A stretch of DNA of 64,000 nucleotides from Artemia franciscana. Its lineage: Eukaryota; Arthropoda; Branchiopoda; Anostraca; Artemiidae. The notes beneath the pieces are model-generated. The model worked only from the letters and a program-made list of their open reading frames with translations. It was not told where the DNA came from and did no database searches. The stretch lies in NCBI RefSeq assembly GCF_032884065.1, contig NC_088883.1, positions 124,001 to 188,000 on the forward strand. Direction: 5' to 3'. The position numbers and the translations under genes were made by a program. Shown in pieces: positions 33,585 to 44,525 of the stretch (position 1 is the first letter of the stretch; each line of letters begins with the position of its first letter).

Positions 33585-33773
33585 ATAATCAACTGGATCT
33601 CTACTGGTTTTCTTCGATCAATGTCCAAAGGAGTTGTAAAATTTGAAAGGTCTTTGTTTTTTATATAGGCATGGCCACTAGAATTGATTATTGAAAATGT
33701 CGTTTTCAACGATCTAAACGACTTTTGGAAAACATGGAAAGATCGTTTAAGCGTCTGATTTTCATGGTTATGG
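33585..33773 (+). pseudogene. Dead counterpart of exon-like segment 1 in unit 1
   Basis: Same length and splice borders as 36,725-36,913. In-frame TAG after the codons for SLFFI and TGA after DRLSV. Splice signals are unchanged. Confidence 0.7.
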
Positions 33774-34606
33774 GTAAGTTTCAAGGTTTCAAAAAAAATT
33801 CTATGGAGCAATATCAGGAAAAATTGAAAAATCCCAACCCTTTAATAAGTGTTTTATTGATAGCCATATAAATAGCCAATTTTTTTACTTGTTTTTATAA
33901 TGAACAGAAAATTAATTTGAGATACTTTACCAGGTTTGAATTCTTCGACCCAGAGTCCTCTTTCTTTATGAACTACGTACCTTCAGGGGAAAAACATTAT
34001 TATAAACATATGCCCGAAGGAATAAAAAAAAGCTGAGTTTTGTCGGTGTAGGAGAAATATATATTTTATCGCGAAAATAAAACATATAGTTCAACCCACA
34101 CCTAGTATTTATAAGAAATATCAGGTTTGAAGAATATATTTATTTATAAAAGCTGTTTTTAGATAGAACAGGCTCGGAAGTAGGCAAAGAGAGATTTCTC
34201 TTATTGTGTAATTCACAAATCCGTAAAGCGTCCTGTATCTCTCACAAGGTTAGAAAATTAAAAGTTCCCAAATTTTATGCTAAATCGAATCACCCTTATA
34301 TATTTAGAACTAAAAAAAGAAACAATTGTATTGGATGTAACAGAATTGTTCAAGGAACTATGGAATAAATACTAGAAAATTCTGTATTGCTTCTCTTCAA
34401 CCCAAGAAAGAAAATAGGATAGCAATTTAGCTTGACAATTACTAATTTGAATCTTTTTTAACTCCTTGTTATAAATCCGGAAAATATAAAAATTGCAAGT
34501 TGAGTTTTGTAAACTTTTATTGTCTAGATTTTTTTTTCATTACTTTAAGTTTCAAGTTATTACGAATCATGTTGCATAGGAATTTTTAACTTTTTCGTTA
34601 GTTTTT

Positions 34607-34947
34607 ATTTTCAGAGGGGTTAATATGATTACCCAGAAAGGGTAAACATTAAAGATATGCAGATGAGTTGGATTACATATATTCTGGGTTACATATTACA
34701 AATATATATATATATATATCCGAATATACTCATCCGAATGGATGAGTTGGGTTAAGGCCTCATTCAAGTGCTGATCTATATTAATCTCTAATTTAGGAAA
34801 ACAGTCTTCCTTTTCTCCATCTGTCTCTTTTTCTTTCAATGTGTTTGTGCTGTTGCGTTGGTGATTTCTCTTTTTGTAATATATTTTTATTGTCAGAGGG
34901 ATTAATATGATTACCCAGAAAGGATAAACATTAAGGATATGCAGATC
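34607..34947 (+). mobile_element. Naiad 3'-tail insertion with duplicated target
   Basis: 34,735-34,882 (plus) matches the last ~150 bp of the Naiad 3' UTR ('ttaaggcctcattcaagtgc', then 'gttgcgttggtgatttctc'), the reverse of 14,927-15,070. It is flanked by two ~62-bp copies of 'tcagaggggttaatatgatt...gatatgcagat' (34,607-34,668 and 34,885-34,947, about four differences). In unit 2 the site occurs once and uninterrupted at about 37,745-37,810. A TA run (34,699-34,720) lies just before the Naiad sequence. Confidence 0.75.
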
Positions 34948-36724
34948 GAGGATCAGGGCAGATCAAACAAACAAAGAAATTATATTTTATCGAATGTTTG
35001 AGGCTTTAATACTGCCCACATAGACAGTTTAGCCTACGAGATAAATAGCTATTATTTTCATATATAGCTGAAGAGTGTTTTACTTTCATTGGTACACGTT
35101 TGTGAAGTATTTTCGTAAGCTAGCCACATTGTCTCTAATTTCTGGGAAGACAAATAACCCAGCCTTTTTGAGACATGATTGGTTTCAAAACTACCATCGT
35201 AAAATCTTTAGCTCATCAAAAGAACAATCAGCAAAAGACAACAATAATCAAAAGAACATGTCCCCAATGAAAGGCCCCAGAAGCAGCAATTTTGTTTTTA
35301 GTGCATATTAAAATAGAATAAGAATAAACGGACTTTAGATTTTCCTAGCTTAAGGATGACGTTGGTTTTTTGTTTCTTTTCTTTTAGATCTACTTCAATT
35401 TCGACTCTGATTGTCTCCCATAACCTTCTATTACTTATGTTAATATATGTTCGTTTTAAGTTTGGTACGTTTTAAGTTATTCTTTAATTGTAAGGCTTGA
35501 AGACCATGCAAAGACATCTTGCAAAAGTTATTTGCTTTGAAGAGGGAATTGGGGGAGTTTAAGGTTTTGAAACACCCTCCTAAGTTTTTTTCTAAATGCG
35601 GCTTTTCCTCTATTCCTGAAAAATTACTTTAAAAAATGGTAACTTTCTGGAATCTGTCCCTATGTTCTCCAAAAGTGGTCTGAATCAACCTCCCCAAAAA
35701 AATATTTTTCCAATCCTGAAAATCCGCATAATCAATCAGATATTTCCTAAGACAGGGGGAAGATCTAAAAAGGGACTTTTGCAGAAGAATTGCCGAGGCC
35801 AAGCCACCCAACATCCTAAATTTTCCTGAATTTCTGGGTACTTTCAGTGGGTACATATACTATAATAAAATTGTAAATGTTTTTATTATTACCCCCACCC
35901 AGAAAAAATCTTTTGAAGGTGTCTGCTAATGGTAATTTGCAACTTATAACAAGGTCTTTTTGGCTAACTCCATTGATTGATTTTTTGGTTGTTTTTTTTC
36001 AGGACCGTGCAACTATGGTAGTCCAAGCTCCCTTACTATTTTACAGAATGTAGAGGAGGTGAACATGAAGGTCCAAATATTTTTTTTGAAAGTCTTAAAG
36101 CTGAAGACGTTGAATCTCCAATTAATTTTCGACATTATATCAGTGTAACTAAACTGGAATTGAATTAAATTAAGGTTGTTTTCGACAATAAATGAAGTTG
36201 AATGGCTTTCTCAAGGAATACTAAAATTTTCATAATAAAGAGTTCTATTGTTCAACCGAACAAGAAAATTAAACTGGGACAGTTTTGGATTACACATGGG
36301 GAAAAAACAAAAAAAAAACGCATCTGCGATCTTTATTCCTGCAAAATATACACAAACTTGATATTTTGCAAAGGAGAGTTTTAAATCACTGGAAGTAGCC
36401 TTCTCTGATACGTTGAGTTAATGGTATTATTTTATTAAAATCGCTTGATTTTTCGGGGTTGTTTCCCCGTTCTTCAAAAATCATGCCAATTTTCTTGGAT
36501 TCTTAGTTTTTGATGCGAAGCATTAAACTTACTGTATTTTATATATTTGGAATCAGCGTAAAAAGTCAATTTTGGTGTAACTATTGGCGTCAAAATACTG
36601 TTTCAGATTTTCCGTCACTATTGAGCCACGTCAATTCTGACGCTCAGTTCATTGCCATGAACTGCTAGTTCTTAATAATCATTCATCATGTCATATATAT
36701 ATATATATATATCTTTTTTTTCAG

Positions 36725-36913
36725 ATAATCATCTGGACCTCTCCTAGTACTCTCCGAAACGTGTCAAAAGGAGTAGCGAAATTAGAATGGTGTTTCATTT
36801 TTCCATTGGCATGGTTACTAGAGTGGATCATTAAAAATGTCGTGAAGAGCTCTTTAAAAGACTTTTGGAAAACATGGACGGATCGTTTAAGCGTCTGGTT
36901 TTCATGGTTATGG
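36725..36913 (+). CDS. Exon-like segment 1 of unit 2 (63 codons, phase 0)
   Basis: Preceded by 'ctttttttttcag' and followed by GTAAGT, a textbook donor. The length is 189 bp, the same as in unit 1 (33,585-33,773). The frame encodes IIIWTSPSTLRNVSKGVAKL, a hydrophobic stretch (CFIFPLAWLLEWIIKNVV) that could be a membrane helix, and a Trp-rich end (LKDFWKTWTDRLSVWFSWLW). In unit 1 the same frame has a TAG and a TGA. I do not recognise the protein. It is joined in phase 0 to segment 2. Confidence 0.5.
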
Positions 36914-37048
36914 GTAAGTTTCAAGGTTTCAAAAAAAATTCTATGGAGCAATATCAGGAAAAATTGAAAAATCCCAAGCCTTTAATAAGTGTTTTATTGA
37001 TAGCCACATGAATAGCCAAATTTTTTTACTTGTTTTTATAATAAACAG

Positions 37049-37266
37049 AAAATTAATTTGAGATACTTTACCAGGTTTGAATTCTTCTACCCACTGTCCT
37101 GTTTCTTTATGAACTACGTACCTTCTGGGGAAAAACATTATCACAAACATATGCCCGAAGGAATAAAAAAAAAGTCAAGTTTTGTCGGATGTAGGAGAAA
37201 TGAAGTATATTTTATCGCGAAAATAAAACAAATAGTTCAACCCGCACCTAGTATTTATAAGAAGTA
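37049..37266 (+). CDS. Exon-like segment 2 of unit 2
   Basis: Begins after 'ataataaacag' and is open in phase 0 with segment 1 up to TAA 37,265-37,267. It encodes RYFTRFEFFYPLSCFFMNYV, then PSGEKHYHKHMPEGIKKK. A donor could be the GTATAT at about 37,205. Otherwise it is the last exon. The unit 1 counterpart starting at 33,908 keeps the same protein text (EFFDPESSFFMNYVPSGEKH) but meets a TGA right after the Lys run. The function is unknown. Confidence 0.45.
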
Positions 37267-37950
37267 ACAGGTTTGAAGAATACACTTATTTATAAAAGCT
37301 GTTTTTAGATAGAACAGGTTCGAAAGTAAGAAAAGAGAGATTTCTCTTATTGTGTACTTTACAAATCCGTAAAGCGTCCTGTATCTCTCGCAATGTTTGA
37401 AAATTAAAAGTTTCTAAATTTTATGCTAAATCGAATCACCCTTATATATTTAGAACTAAAAAAAAGAAACAATTGTATTGGATGCAACAAAATTGTTAAG
37501 GGTACTATGGAATAAATACTAGAAAATTCTGTATTGCTTCTCTTCAACCCAAGAAAGAAAAATAAGATAGCAATTTAGCTTGACAATTACTAATTTGAAT
37601 CTTTTTTACCTCCTTGTTATAAATCCAAAAAATGTAAAAATTGCAAGTTGAGTTTTGTAAACTTTTATTGTCTGGATTTTTTTCACTACTTTAAGTTTCA
37701 AGTTATTACGAATCATGTTACATAAGAATTTTTAACTTTTTCGTTAGTTTTTATTTTCAGAGGGGTTAATATGATTACCCAGAAAGGGTAAACATTAAAG
37801 ATATGCAGATCGAGGATCAGAGCAGATAAAACCAACAAAGAAATTGTATTTTATCGAATATTTGAGGCTTTAATAGGTATAAAAAAAATACAGCCCACAT
37901 ACAGTTTAGCCAATGAGAAAAAGAGTGATTACTTTCATTGGTACACGTTT

Positions 37951-38160
37951 GTGAAGTATTTTCGTAAGCTAGTCACATTGTCTCTAATTTCTAGAAAGAT
38001 AAATAACCCAGCCTTTTCAAGACATGATTGGTTTCAAAACTACCATCGTAAAATCTTTAGCCCATCAAAAGAACAATCAGCAAAAGACAACAATAATCAA
38101 AAGAACATGTCCCCAATAAAAGGCCCCAGAAGCAGCAATTTTGTTTTTAGTGCGTATTAA
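37951..38160 (+). CDS. Conserved 69-codon frame in unit 2 (matching 35,075-35,311 in unit 1)
   Basis: Open in both units with mostly conservative differences: NNPAF, RHDWFQNYHRKIF, KEQSAKDNNNQKNMSP, then a Ser/Asn-rich end and TAA. It begins without an ATG. The 'RHDWFQNYHRKIF' core is identical in both. This may be a further exon or a conserved non-coding block that happens to be open. No family is recognised. Confidence 0.35.
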   Translation: MKYFRKLVTLSLISRKINNPAFSRHDWFQNYHRKIFSPSKEQSAKDNNNQKNMSPIKGPRSSNFVFSAY

Positions 38161-38850
38161 AACAGAACAAGAATAAACGGACTTTAGATTTTCCTAGCTT
38201 AAGGATGACGTTGGTTTTTTGTTTCTTTTCTTTTAGATCTACTTCAATTTCGACTCTGATTGTCTCCCATACCCTTCTATTGCTTATGTTAATATATGTT
38301 CGTTTTAAGTTTGGCACGTTTTAAGTCATTCTTTAATTGTAAGGCTTGAAGACCATGCAGACATCTTGCGAAAGTTCTTTGCTTTGAAGAGGGAATTGGG
38401 GGAGTTTAAGGTTTTGAAACACCCTCCCAAGTTTTTTTTTTAATTGCGGCTTTTCCTCTATTCTTGAAAAATTACTTTAAAAAATGGTAACTTTCTGGAA
38501 TTTGTCCCTCTGTTCTCCAAAAGTGGTCTGAATCAACCTCCCCAAAAAAATATTTTTCCAATCATGAAAATCCGCATAATCAATCAGATGTTTCCTAAGA
38601 CAGGGGGGAGATCTAAAAGGGACTTTTGCAGAGGAATTGCCGAGGTCAAGCCACCCAAAATCCTAAATTTTCCTGAATTTCTGGGTACTTTCAGTGGGTA
38701 CATATACTATAATAAAATTGTAAATGTTTTTGCTATTACCCCAACCCCAGAAAAAATCCTTTGAAAGTGTCTGCTAATGGTAATTTGCAACTTATAACAA
38801 GGTCTTTGTGGATAACTCTATTGATTGATTTTTTTTGTTTTGTTTTTCAG

Positions 38851-38906
38851 GACTATGCAATCATTGATGTCAATTCTCCTATACTATTTATCAGATTGTT
38901 GAAGAG
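38851..38906 (+). CDS. Exon-like segment 3 of unit 2 (56 bp)
   Basis: Bordered by 'gtttttcag' and GTAAAC. It encodes DYAIIDVNSPILFIRLLK. The unit 1 counterpart (36,003-36,058, also 56 bp, borders CAG and GTGAAC) has a TAG near its end. Equal lengths and kept borders support an exon, but its connection to segments 1 and 2 is inferred. Confidence 0.4.
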
Positions 38907-39107
38907 GTAAACTGAACCGAAAAAGAAAACTAAACTGGGACAGTAATTTATTGCTTTCATTTGTATATACTTGGTTTTCAAAAATGTATTAAAATAGCAA
39001 TGCAATTGTGGTGCATGATTTCAATCATTTTCTCAAATAGTGCAAGGTACCTCATTATAAGCCAAGAATGATCCGTGTCAATAGTAACCAATCACACAAA
39101 GATATTA

Positions 39108-39435
39108 AAAAAAAAAAAAAGGTAAAGGATACGGCATTAGACTTTACAGTCCCTACCGGCGGTGCTGATCTCCGTTTCTTGGCCCTTCAGCCAGGAAGTG
39201 CAATGGGGGGTTGGGGGCCAGCCATCCTGTGCTTTCACACACCCTTCCTGTTTACCTTCCCCAGATTTCTCCAGGTACCCATTTAGAGCTGGGTCGACTC
39301 TGGCTAAGCTTACAGAGTCACGCCACTGACCCCCGTCCCAACTGAAAAATTGGGTACACTGGGATTCGAACCCGCGTCCTCTCAGACAAAGGATCCCGAA
39401 TCCAGCGCACCAACCAACTCGGCCAGGACGGCCAG
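39108..39435 (-). mobile_element. tRNA-derived SINE with poly-T tail
   Basis: On the minus strand the element starts with a tRNA-like head: A box TGGCCGAGTTGG (39,425-39,414) and a perfect B box GGTTCGAATCC (39,372-39,362), with spacing as in a tRNA. A body of about 230 bp follows and ends in CCTTTACC and a run of about 15 T. Perfect 13-bp target duplications (CACAAAGATATTA) flank it at 39,095-39,107 and 39,436-39,448. RNA polymerase III would use the A/B boxes. It is mobilised by a LINE-encoded RT. It is probably young, given the perfect duplication. Confidence 0.9.
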
Positions 39436-39448
39436 CACAAAGATATTA

Positions 39449-41880
39449 CCATATGCAAAAAAAGAATATTCATCTTATTGGGATTTTAAGTAACAACGGC
39501 TCATTAGAAGGATTCACCCTTCGCGAGACTGAGAGCTGGAGGGAAGTCAGTCATCCCCATGAGTATGTTTTTATGCGGACTTGTCTACCGAAAGAATGTT
39601 TTTCTTCCTTTTTTTTTATCATCAGACTCAACGAAGTCTTAGACTCGTAAGACTCTTCCATTGGACAATACGAAAAACTCTACTTCACCCCTCCTGTAAG
39701 ATCAGTGTAGGGTTGGATGAGGAAATTCCTTATTTTTGAGGAAATCATTATTTCCAAGAGAATGGTCGGTAAAGATGGATTCAACTGCCATCGAGTTGAA
39801 AATGAGCTTTTAAATCTTGGAACAAAAATTTGAAAAACAGTTGGGTATCAAAACCGCTTTGGAAATCCTCTAACCATCTGATTTCTCCAACTACGGTACC
39901 TCTGCAAAATGAGATATTTTCAGAATTTTCAGATATTTCAAAATTTTCTATATTGAACAAAAAAATAGGTTTTTACTCCTGAAGTGATTTTGAAAGAAAT
40001 TCAAGCATTTGAAGAGCTTTTATTAACATGATAAAGTTGGAAAACCTACCCCTGCCTAAAAAAAATTTCGGTATATTTGGTCATCTCTGATAAAACGGCA
40101 TGGAATCCATAAACGTAATCCTATGGATTATTTATTCTAAAATCAATTTAACAATTTATATGTACCTAGGATGCATACTCTACGAGCTTGGTGATTTGAC
40201 TGGGTTAGAGAAAAAACATTCAAGCTAGATTTTCACAAATTGCTAAATTGATGTCACAAAATACGAATGAACGAGTCGCCACTTTTAAGAGGAAGTTTGG
40301 CTTTTAATCTGTTAGATCAGACCTAGCAACATCTAGGTTTGATCTAGGCCTGGGTTAGGCGAACATCGTTTGTTCGGCTCATAAAGAACGAACCTCACGT
40401 TTCTAATTGTTTAGTCTTTATTTGTTTTATTTTTTTCTTAAGAAGAAGAGAGTATGCTATTTTGCCTTCTTTGAAAATTATTTGCTGGGCTGTTCTTTGG
40501 ATGGATTCATATTTATCTGCCTCTTTCTGGAAGATTTAAGGACTTCAAACTGAACAACACTATTGTAAATATGGGTGGCCAAGGTAAATATAATTCCTTA
40601 AAAAATGGGAAAGATGGTGCTAAATTTATTTAGGAATGTAAAGATGGAAAAAGACACATGCGACTGTAATAAGAATCTATATCTCCATACACTGCGGAGC
40701 ACACAATGAAATTGTCCTTCAGTTACAATACAGTTTGCACACAGTTGTACAGGCTCTATGTATGTGCACCTACTGTTAAGTGAGGTAGTGCATATATTTG
40801 TGCTTGGGCTTATTGAGGCATATATTGAGGCTTGGGGTGCCTGAAGCCTCCGAAAAGTGCCTTTTTATTCCGAGAGTTTTCAAATTTTCTCAAGAGCCCT
40901 TTGAGATCAAGACACATAATCTTTTTTAAGTATTATTATACAAATGTTAACCTTTTGCGTATTACCTTGTCCTATATGTGACAGGAAGGTTCTGTCCCCA
41001 GTCTTCACGCTAAAGTTTAGCCAATCCTATATGCAAAAAAACTATTCAGAAAGGAAGATGGGTTAGGAGTTGGCATTCAGACCGCATATATTGACCCTTT
41101 TCTGTTTCTCAGAAGTTTTGATATCGCTATTTATTGTCAGTTTATAATGGGTCGTTTGTATGTTGTTTCTGCTCAAAGCAATGGATATACACTTTTTCTT
41201 CCTGAATATGGTAAATAGGAATTTAAATGTTTGAGTTGTTGAATTTTATGTTTGATTAAAACGTATTTTCTCTGTGTGAACTATTTTTCATTGCAAAAAT
41301 GAAAGCTCTGTTCCCTATCTGTTCACTATACCTACTGTTCCCTCTTCCCTTCTTGTAGGTGGTAAAAGTTACTTATCTTGATCGTTCTTACCTTTAAGTA
41401 CTTGATTGTGGCAAACATTTTGCTGCTGATTTATGAACGAAGTGCTACTGTGTCTGAGTTAGCCAATGTTATGCTGGTTTGGTTGTATTGCCGAGCTAGA
41501 TCATTAATATCTACTGACTTTTGTGAAGCCCAACGACCTTCTACAGGTGTAAATTCCAAGGGGATACAATGTATATAACATGGAGTTTTCTTAGGAACGG
41601 AGCTTGGTGTTCCAGAACCACCTCCCAAGAAATCTTTGTCTGACTCGTAAATGTAGCAAATGTACATATAAGCCAATTTTTTATGTGATTTTTTTTCTGT
41701 AAAACAACACCCCCTTCCACCAGGGAAAAATACTCTGCCCCGAACAAAAATATTAGATACGCCCTTATAGAGCTTACATTGCCTACAAATTGCCAAAGAC
41801 CATGACTCTAATGAATCTGGGTGTTAAGCCAAGTCAGTTTGCTCCGATGTATACTAGTTTTTAGTGGTTACCGTGCAGCT
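39449..41880. other. Intergenic; one unassigned 121-codon frame
   Basis: No recognisable gene. On the minus strand, 41,796-41,431 is open for 121 codons without an ATG start (PGGRGCCFTEKKSHKK, then GTPSSVPKKTPCYIHCIPLE, then GRWASQKSVDINDLARQYNQ). It has no known motif and overlaps C-rich repeat-like DNA, so I do not call it a gene. Confidence 0.4.
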
Positions 41881-41884
41881 GAAA

Positions 41885-42150
41885 CCTCGTTTATCTCAAC
41901 GCATATATCTGAACTTCCGTTTAACACAATCCCTGTTTAATTGAATCCCCATTTAACTAAACCCCTGTGCAACTGAACCTTCGTGCACCCTAACCCCGTG
42001 TGTAATGGCACCTTGGTGCAACCCAACCCCTTGTTTAAGAGAACCAATATTCAACTTAATTCCCGTGCAATTTAACCATTATTTCATTCGACCTTCATGC
42101 AACTCAACCTCCTTTTAACTCAACCTTTTTCTACTCCAACCCCATTCAGT
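41885..42150. repeat. Degenerate ~18-bp minisatellite ('ccgtttaactgaacc')
   Basis: Variants of 'aac.caacccc.gt.c' recur about 14 times (for example 'cctgtttaattgaatcccca', 'ccgtgcaatttaacc', 'catgcaactcaacctcc'). The order is head to tail with strong divergence. Confidence 0.75.
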
Positions 42151-43079
42151 TCAACTCTCCTAAAATTAAAAATATAATTAGAAAGGGTAATTCAACCCGT
42201 TTTGTAGGAAGTGATAAAATCTGACGCGAATAGAGTGGTCTTCATTCATTGGCTAATTCTTATGTAAGTGTTTTAGGCTATTTCTATACAAAACTATTCC
42301 CTTGCCCTCTAAAAAAACAACAATTTTTCCGTCTCTTACATACATGAAAATTTGCAAAACTTTCCATACCCCACTTGCATCTCATGGTTGCGGCAACAGC
42401 AACAAACTAGCACAAAGAAAACCAAGGGTCATAGCAGCCAAGAGCTTAAAAAAACGCTTAGAAAAATCTCTCTCTTGTAGGATAAATTGACGTTAATCCT
42501 GATTCAGGAATGATCGATATTATTTATATTCATCTTAGTAATATAAGTTGATTTACATGGGGTTGAATCAAATGGGGATACACCTGAGCGAAGGTTCAGT
42601 AGGGTCCCTCTCATCCACTGTGGTTATACCCATGTCACATATAGTAAGTTCACATTAGGACAAATTAGAAAACAGAACTGTGAATTGAATTATGATTTTA
42701 TTTCTGAAACTTCGAGCTGGTTGCCTGCTGGTTCTGGTTCATCTGGTTTACTTTCTGGAAATCAGGTAAGGCCCTTTTCTCTGCATCCTTATAAAAGGTT
42801 TTAATTATATTCTTCTTTTTTTAATTGCAGCCTGAGATCTACATACACTTCCACCACGCTCTCTCCAATTAATTTTTGTTGAAGCCCAATTATTTAGTAT
42901 TGTACAGTAAAATTAAATATTCAAAACCTTGATTTAGTATTTAATATTCTCATTACTAATCCAATAAACTACCTCCGAGGACCATACGACCACCTTTTCT
43001 ATTCAAAAAACCTTATATGTTCCCTGGGCATAACTTACAGGCCTTGCTTTGAGAGCTGTGGTGTGGAAGGGGAGTTGTC
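42151..43079. other. Intergenic, no gene seen
   Basis: No domain or RNA gene recognised. At 42,770-42,835 'caggtaagg' and 'tttttttaattgcagcctgag' could be a donor and acceptor around a 60-bp intron, but neither side gives a convincing exon. Confidence 0.35.
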
Positions 43080-43760
43080 GTTCTCAATTATATATTAAAT
43101 AAAAAAAAACAAGTTTTTTTAGCTGAAAGGAAGGAGCATTATTTAAACTTAAAACAAAGAGAAATTACTTCGCATATGAAAGGGGCTGCTTCCTCATCAA
43201 CGCGCCGCTCTTTACGCTTAAGTTTGACTCTTTCTCTCAACGCTGCATTTTAGAACAGTAAAAAACTTTAGCGTAAAGATTTTTGAATCAATGCATGTTT
43301 TGATTTTGGCTCTCCGCAGAGGAATAATTAACACGAAATTTGCAAGTTTATTTTTTATTTGTATTTTTATTTTTATTTTTGGCTAAACGGCTTTCTCATA
43401 GTTTTGATCGAATAATTTTGAGAAAAAAACCAACGGTGGATGAAGCCTAGTTGCCCTACAATTTTTTGGTTACTTAAAAGGCAACTAGAACTTTTAATTT
43501 TTTACGAATGTTTTTATTAGTAAAAGATAAACGTAACTTGTAAATTAGCTTACGTAACGAACTTTTGTACTCTCATGTTTTATTACATATATGATCGGTT
43601 CACCTCCTCGACAGTACCTCGCTCTTTACACTAAAGATTAAATTTTGTCCCAATTCATTAAGAATGACCTCTGAATCACAAAAACCATAGAATAAACTGT
43701 GACTTACAGTTTATTCTACTGTAGGGGACTGTGGGGGAGTAAGTCGTCCCCAAAGACATA
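43080..43760. repeat. Dispersed repeat with a 16-bp hairpin
   Basis: 'aacaagtttttttagctgaaa', 'ggagca' and 'gaaaggggctgcttcctc' recur at 56,220-56,350 and 56,536-56,620 (inverse) and at 56,860-56,950 and 58,130-58,340. In this copy CTTTACGCTTAAGTTT (43,210-43,225) pairs with AAACTTTAGCGTAAAG (43,263-43,278), 15 of 16 positions. No coding capacity. Confidence 0.75.
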
Positions 43761-44140
43761 GTTATAAGGCTTTTCAACTACGCTGAATAAAATAAAAATC
43801 TCAAAATTTCGATCCCTTCACCTTGGGAAAATAATTAGCATGGTAGGGGGCCTAGATACCCTCCAATTCTTTCGGTCACTTAAAAAGGGCACTAGAACTT
43901 TTCATTTCCGTTAGAATGAGCCCTCTCACAAGATTCTAGGACAACTGGGTTGATACGATCACCCCTGGAAAAAAAAACAAATAAACACGCATCCGTGATC
44001 TGCCTTCTGGCAAAAAATACAAAATTCCACATTTTTGTAGATAGGAGCTTGAAACTTCTGAAATAGGGTTCTCTGATACGCTGAATCTGGTGGTATGATT
44101 TTCGTTAAGATTCTGTGACTGTTAGGAGATGTTTCCTCCT
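43761..44140. repeat. Dispersed repeat related to 33.0-33.3 and 36.3-36.45 kb
   Basis: 'cacgcatc.g.gatct', 'caaaaaatacaaaatt' and 'ttctctgatacg.tgaat' occur here, at 33,180-33,290 and at 36,320-36,420 in the same order. Confidence 0.75.
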
Positions 44141-44154
44141 ATTTTCTAAAATAA

Positions 44155-44525
44155 GTTGAAAAAAATTTACAACTGTTATAAATAGTGATTCGTTGGAATA
44201 AGAAAAATTTTTTAGAAGCATTTGAACTAACAAACGTGATTAGACCGAAAGCACGACACAAGCACCGTAAATTTGCGACCATCAAATGAGACTTGACATA
44301 TTCGAGCGCCAAAGGATAAAAAAGGATATACATCCTTTAGACCTTTTCTGGTGAGTAGGGTGTCAAATCGATTTTGCAGTTACTGGGTCTTTTTTACAGG
44401 GACAATTAGCAAGCTGGTTGTACAACCTTGCTGTGGTGAAGATTCAACTCTGGGCCCAGAATTGCCAAACAGAGGATCAATCCATTGTGCTGCATCAAGG
44501 GTTACAGCAAAGGGCATAGAAAAGA
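44155..44525. repeat. Direct repeat R, copy 1
   Basis: Collinear with 45,905-46,295: 'gaagcatttgaactaacaaa', 'catattcgagcgccaaagga', 'cagggacaattagcaagctg' and 'tgctgcatcaagggttacag' in the same order. This copy lacks about 30 bp ('catgggtgaaaactaacaac' and flank). On the minus strand 'GGGTTGAATCTC' is vaguely like a Pol III B box, but no matching A box is convincing. Confidence 0.8.

Larger units (their letters stand above)
33157..36286 (+). repeat. Tandem duplication, unit 1 (exons dead)
   Basis: Unit 1 begins with 'gattacacatggggaaaaa' (33,158) and ends with 'ttaaactgggacagttttgg' (36,286), where unit 2 begins with the same 'gattacacatggggaaaaa'. The units are collinear apart from a Naiad-tail insertion and about 200 bp near 36,060-36,250 present only here. 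The three exon-like segments carry nonsense changes in this unit: two in segment 1, one in segment 2 and one in segment 3. Confidence 0.9.
36287..38943 (+). repeat. Tandem duplication, unit 2 (exons open)
   Basis: Collinear with unit 1; it ends at 'actaaactgggacagtaat', matching the end of unit 1. It lacks the Naiad-tail insertion. The three exon-like segments with conserved AG/GT borders are open. Nothing identifies the unit as a known transposon: no RT, transposase or terminal repeats are seen. Confidence 0.9.

Noticed and set aside
33581-33811. 76-codon minus-strand frames in both tandem units (also 36,721-36,951)
   Set aside because: They are the antisense of exon-like segment 1. The splice borders and the open/closed contrast favour the plus strand.
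39068-39286. A 72-codon plus-strand frame
   Set aside because: It lies inside the SINE body and its poly-T tail, antisense to the SINE.
39358-39435. A possible tRNA gene on the minus strand
   Set aside because: The A and B boxes are good, but the head continues into a ~230-bp body and is flanked by target duplications, so it is a SINE head rather than a tRNA gene. The anticodon stem is also weak.
41431-41796. A 121-codon minus-strand frame as a gene
   Set aside because: No ATG start, overlapping frame of 68 codons on the same strand, C-rich repeat-like DNA, no domain.
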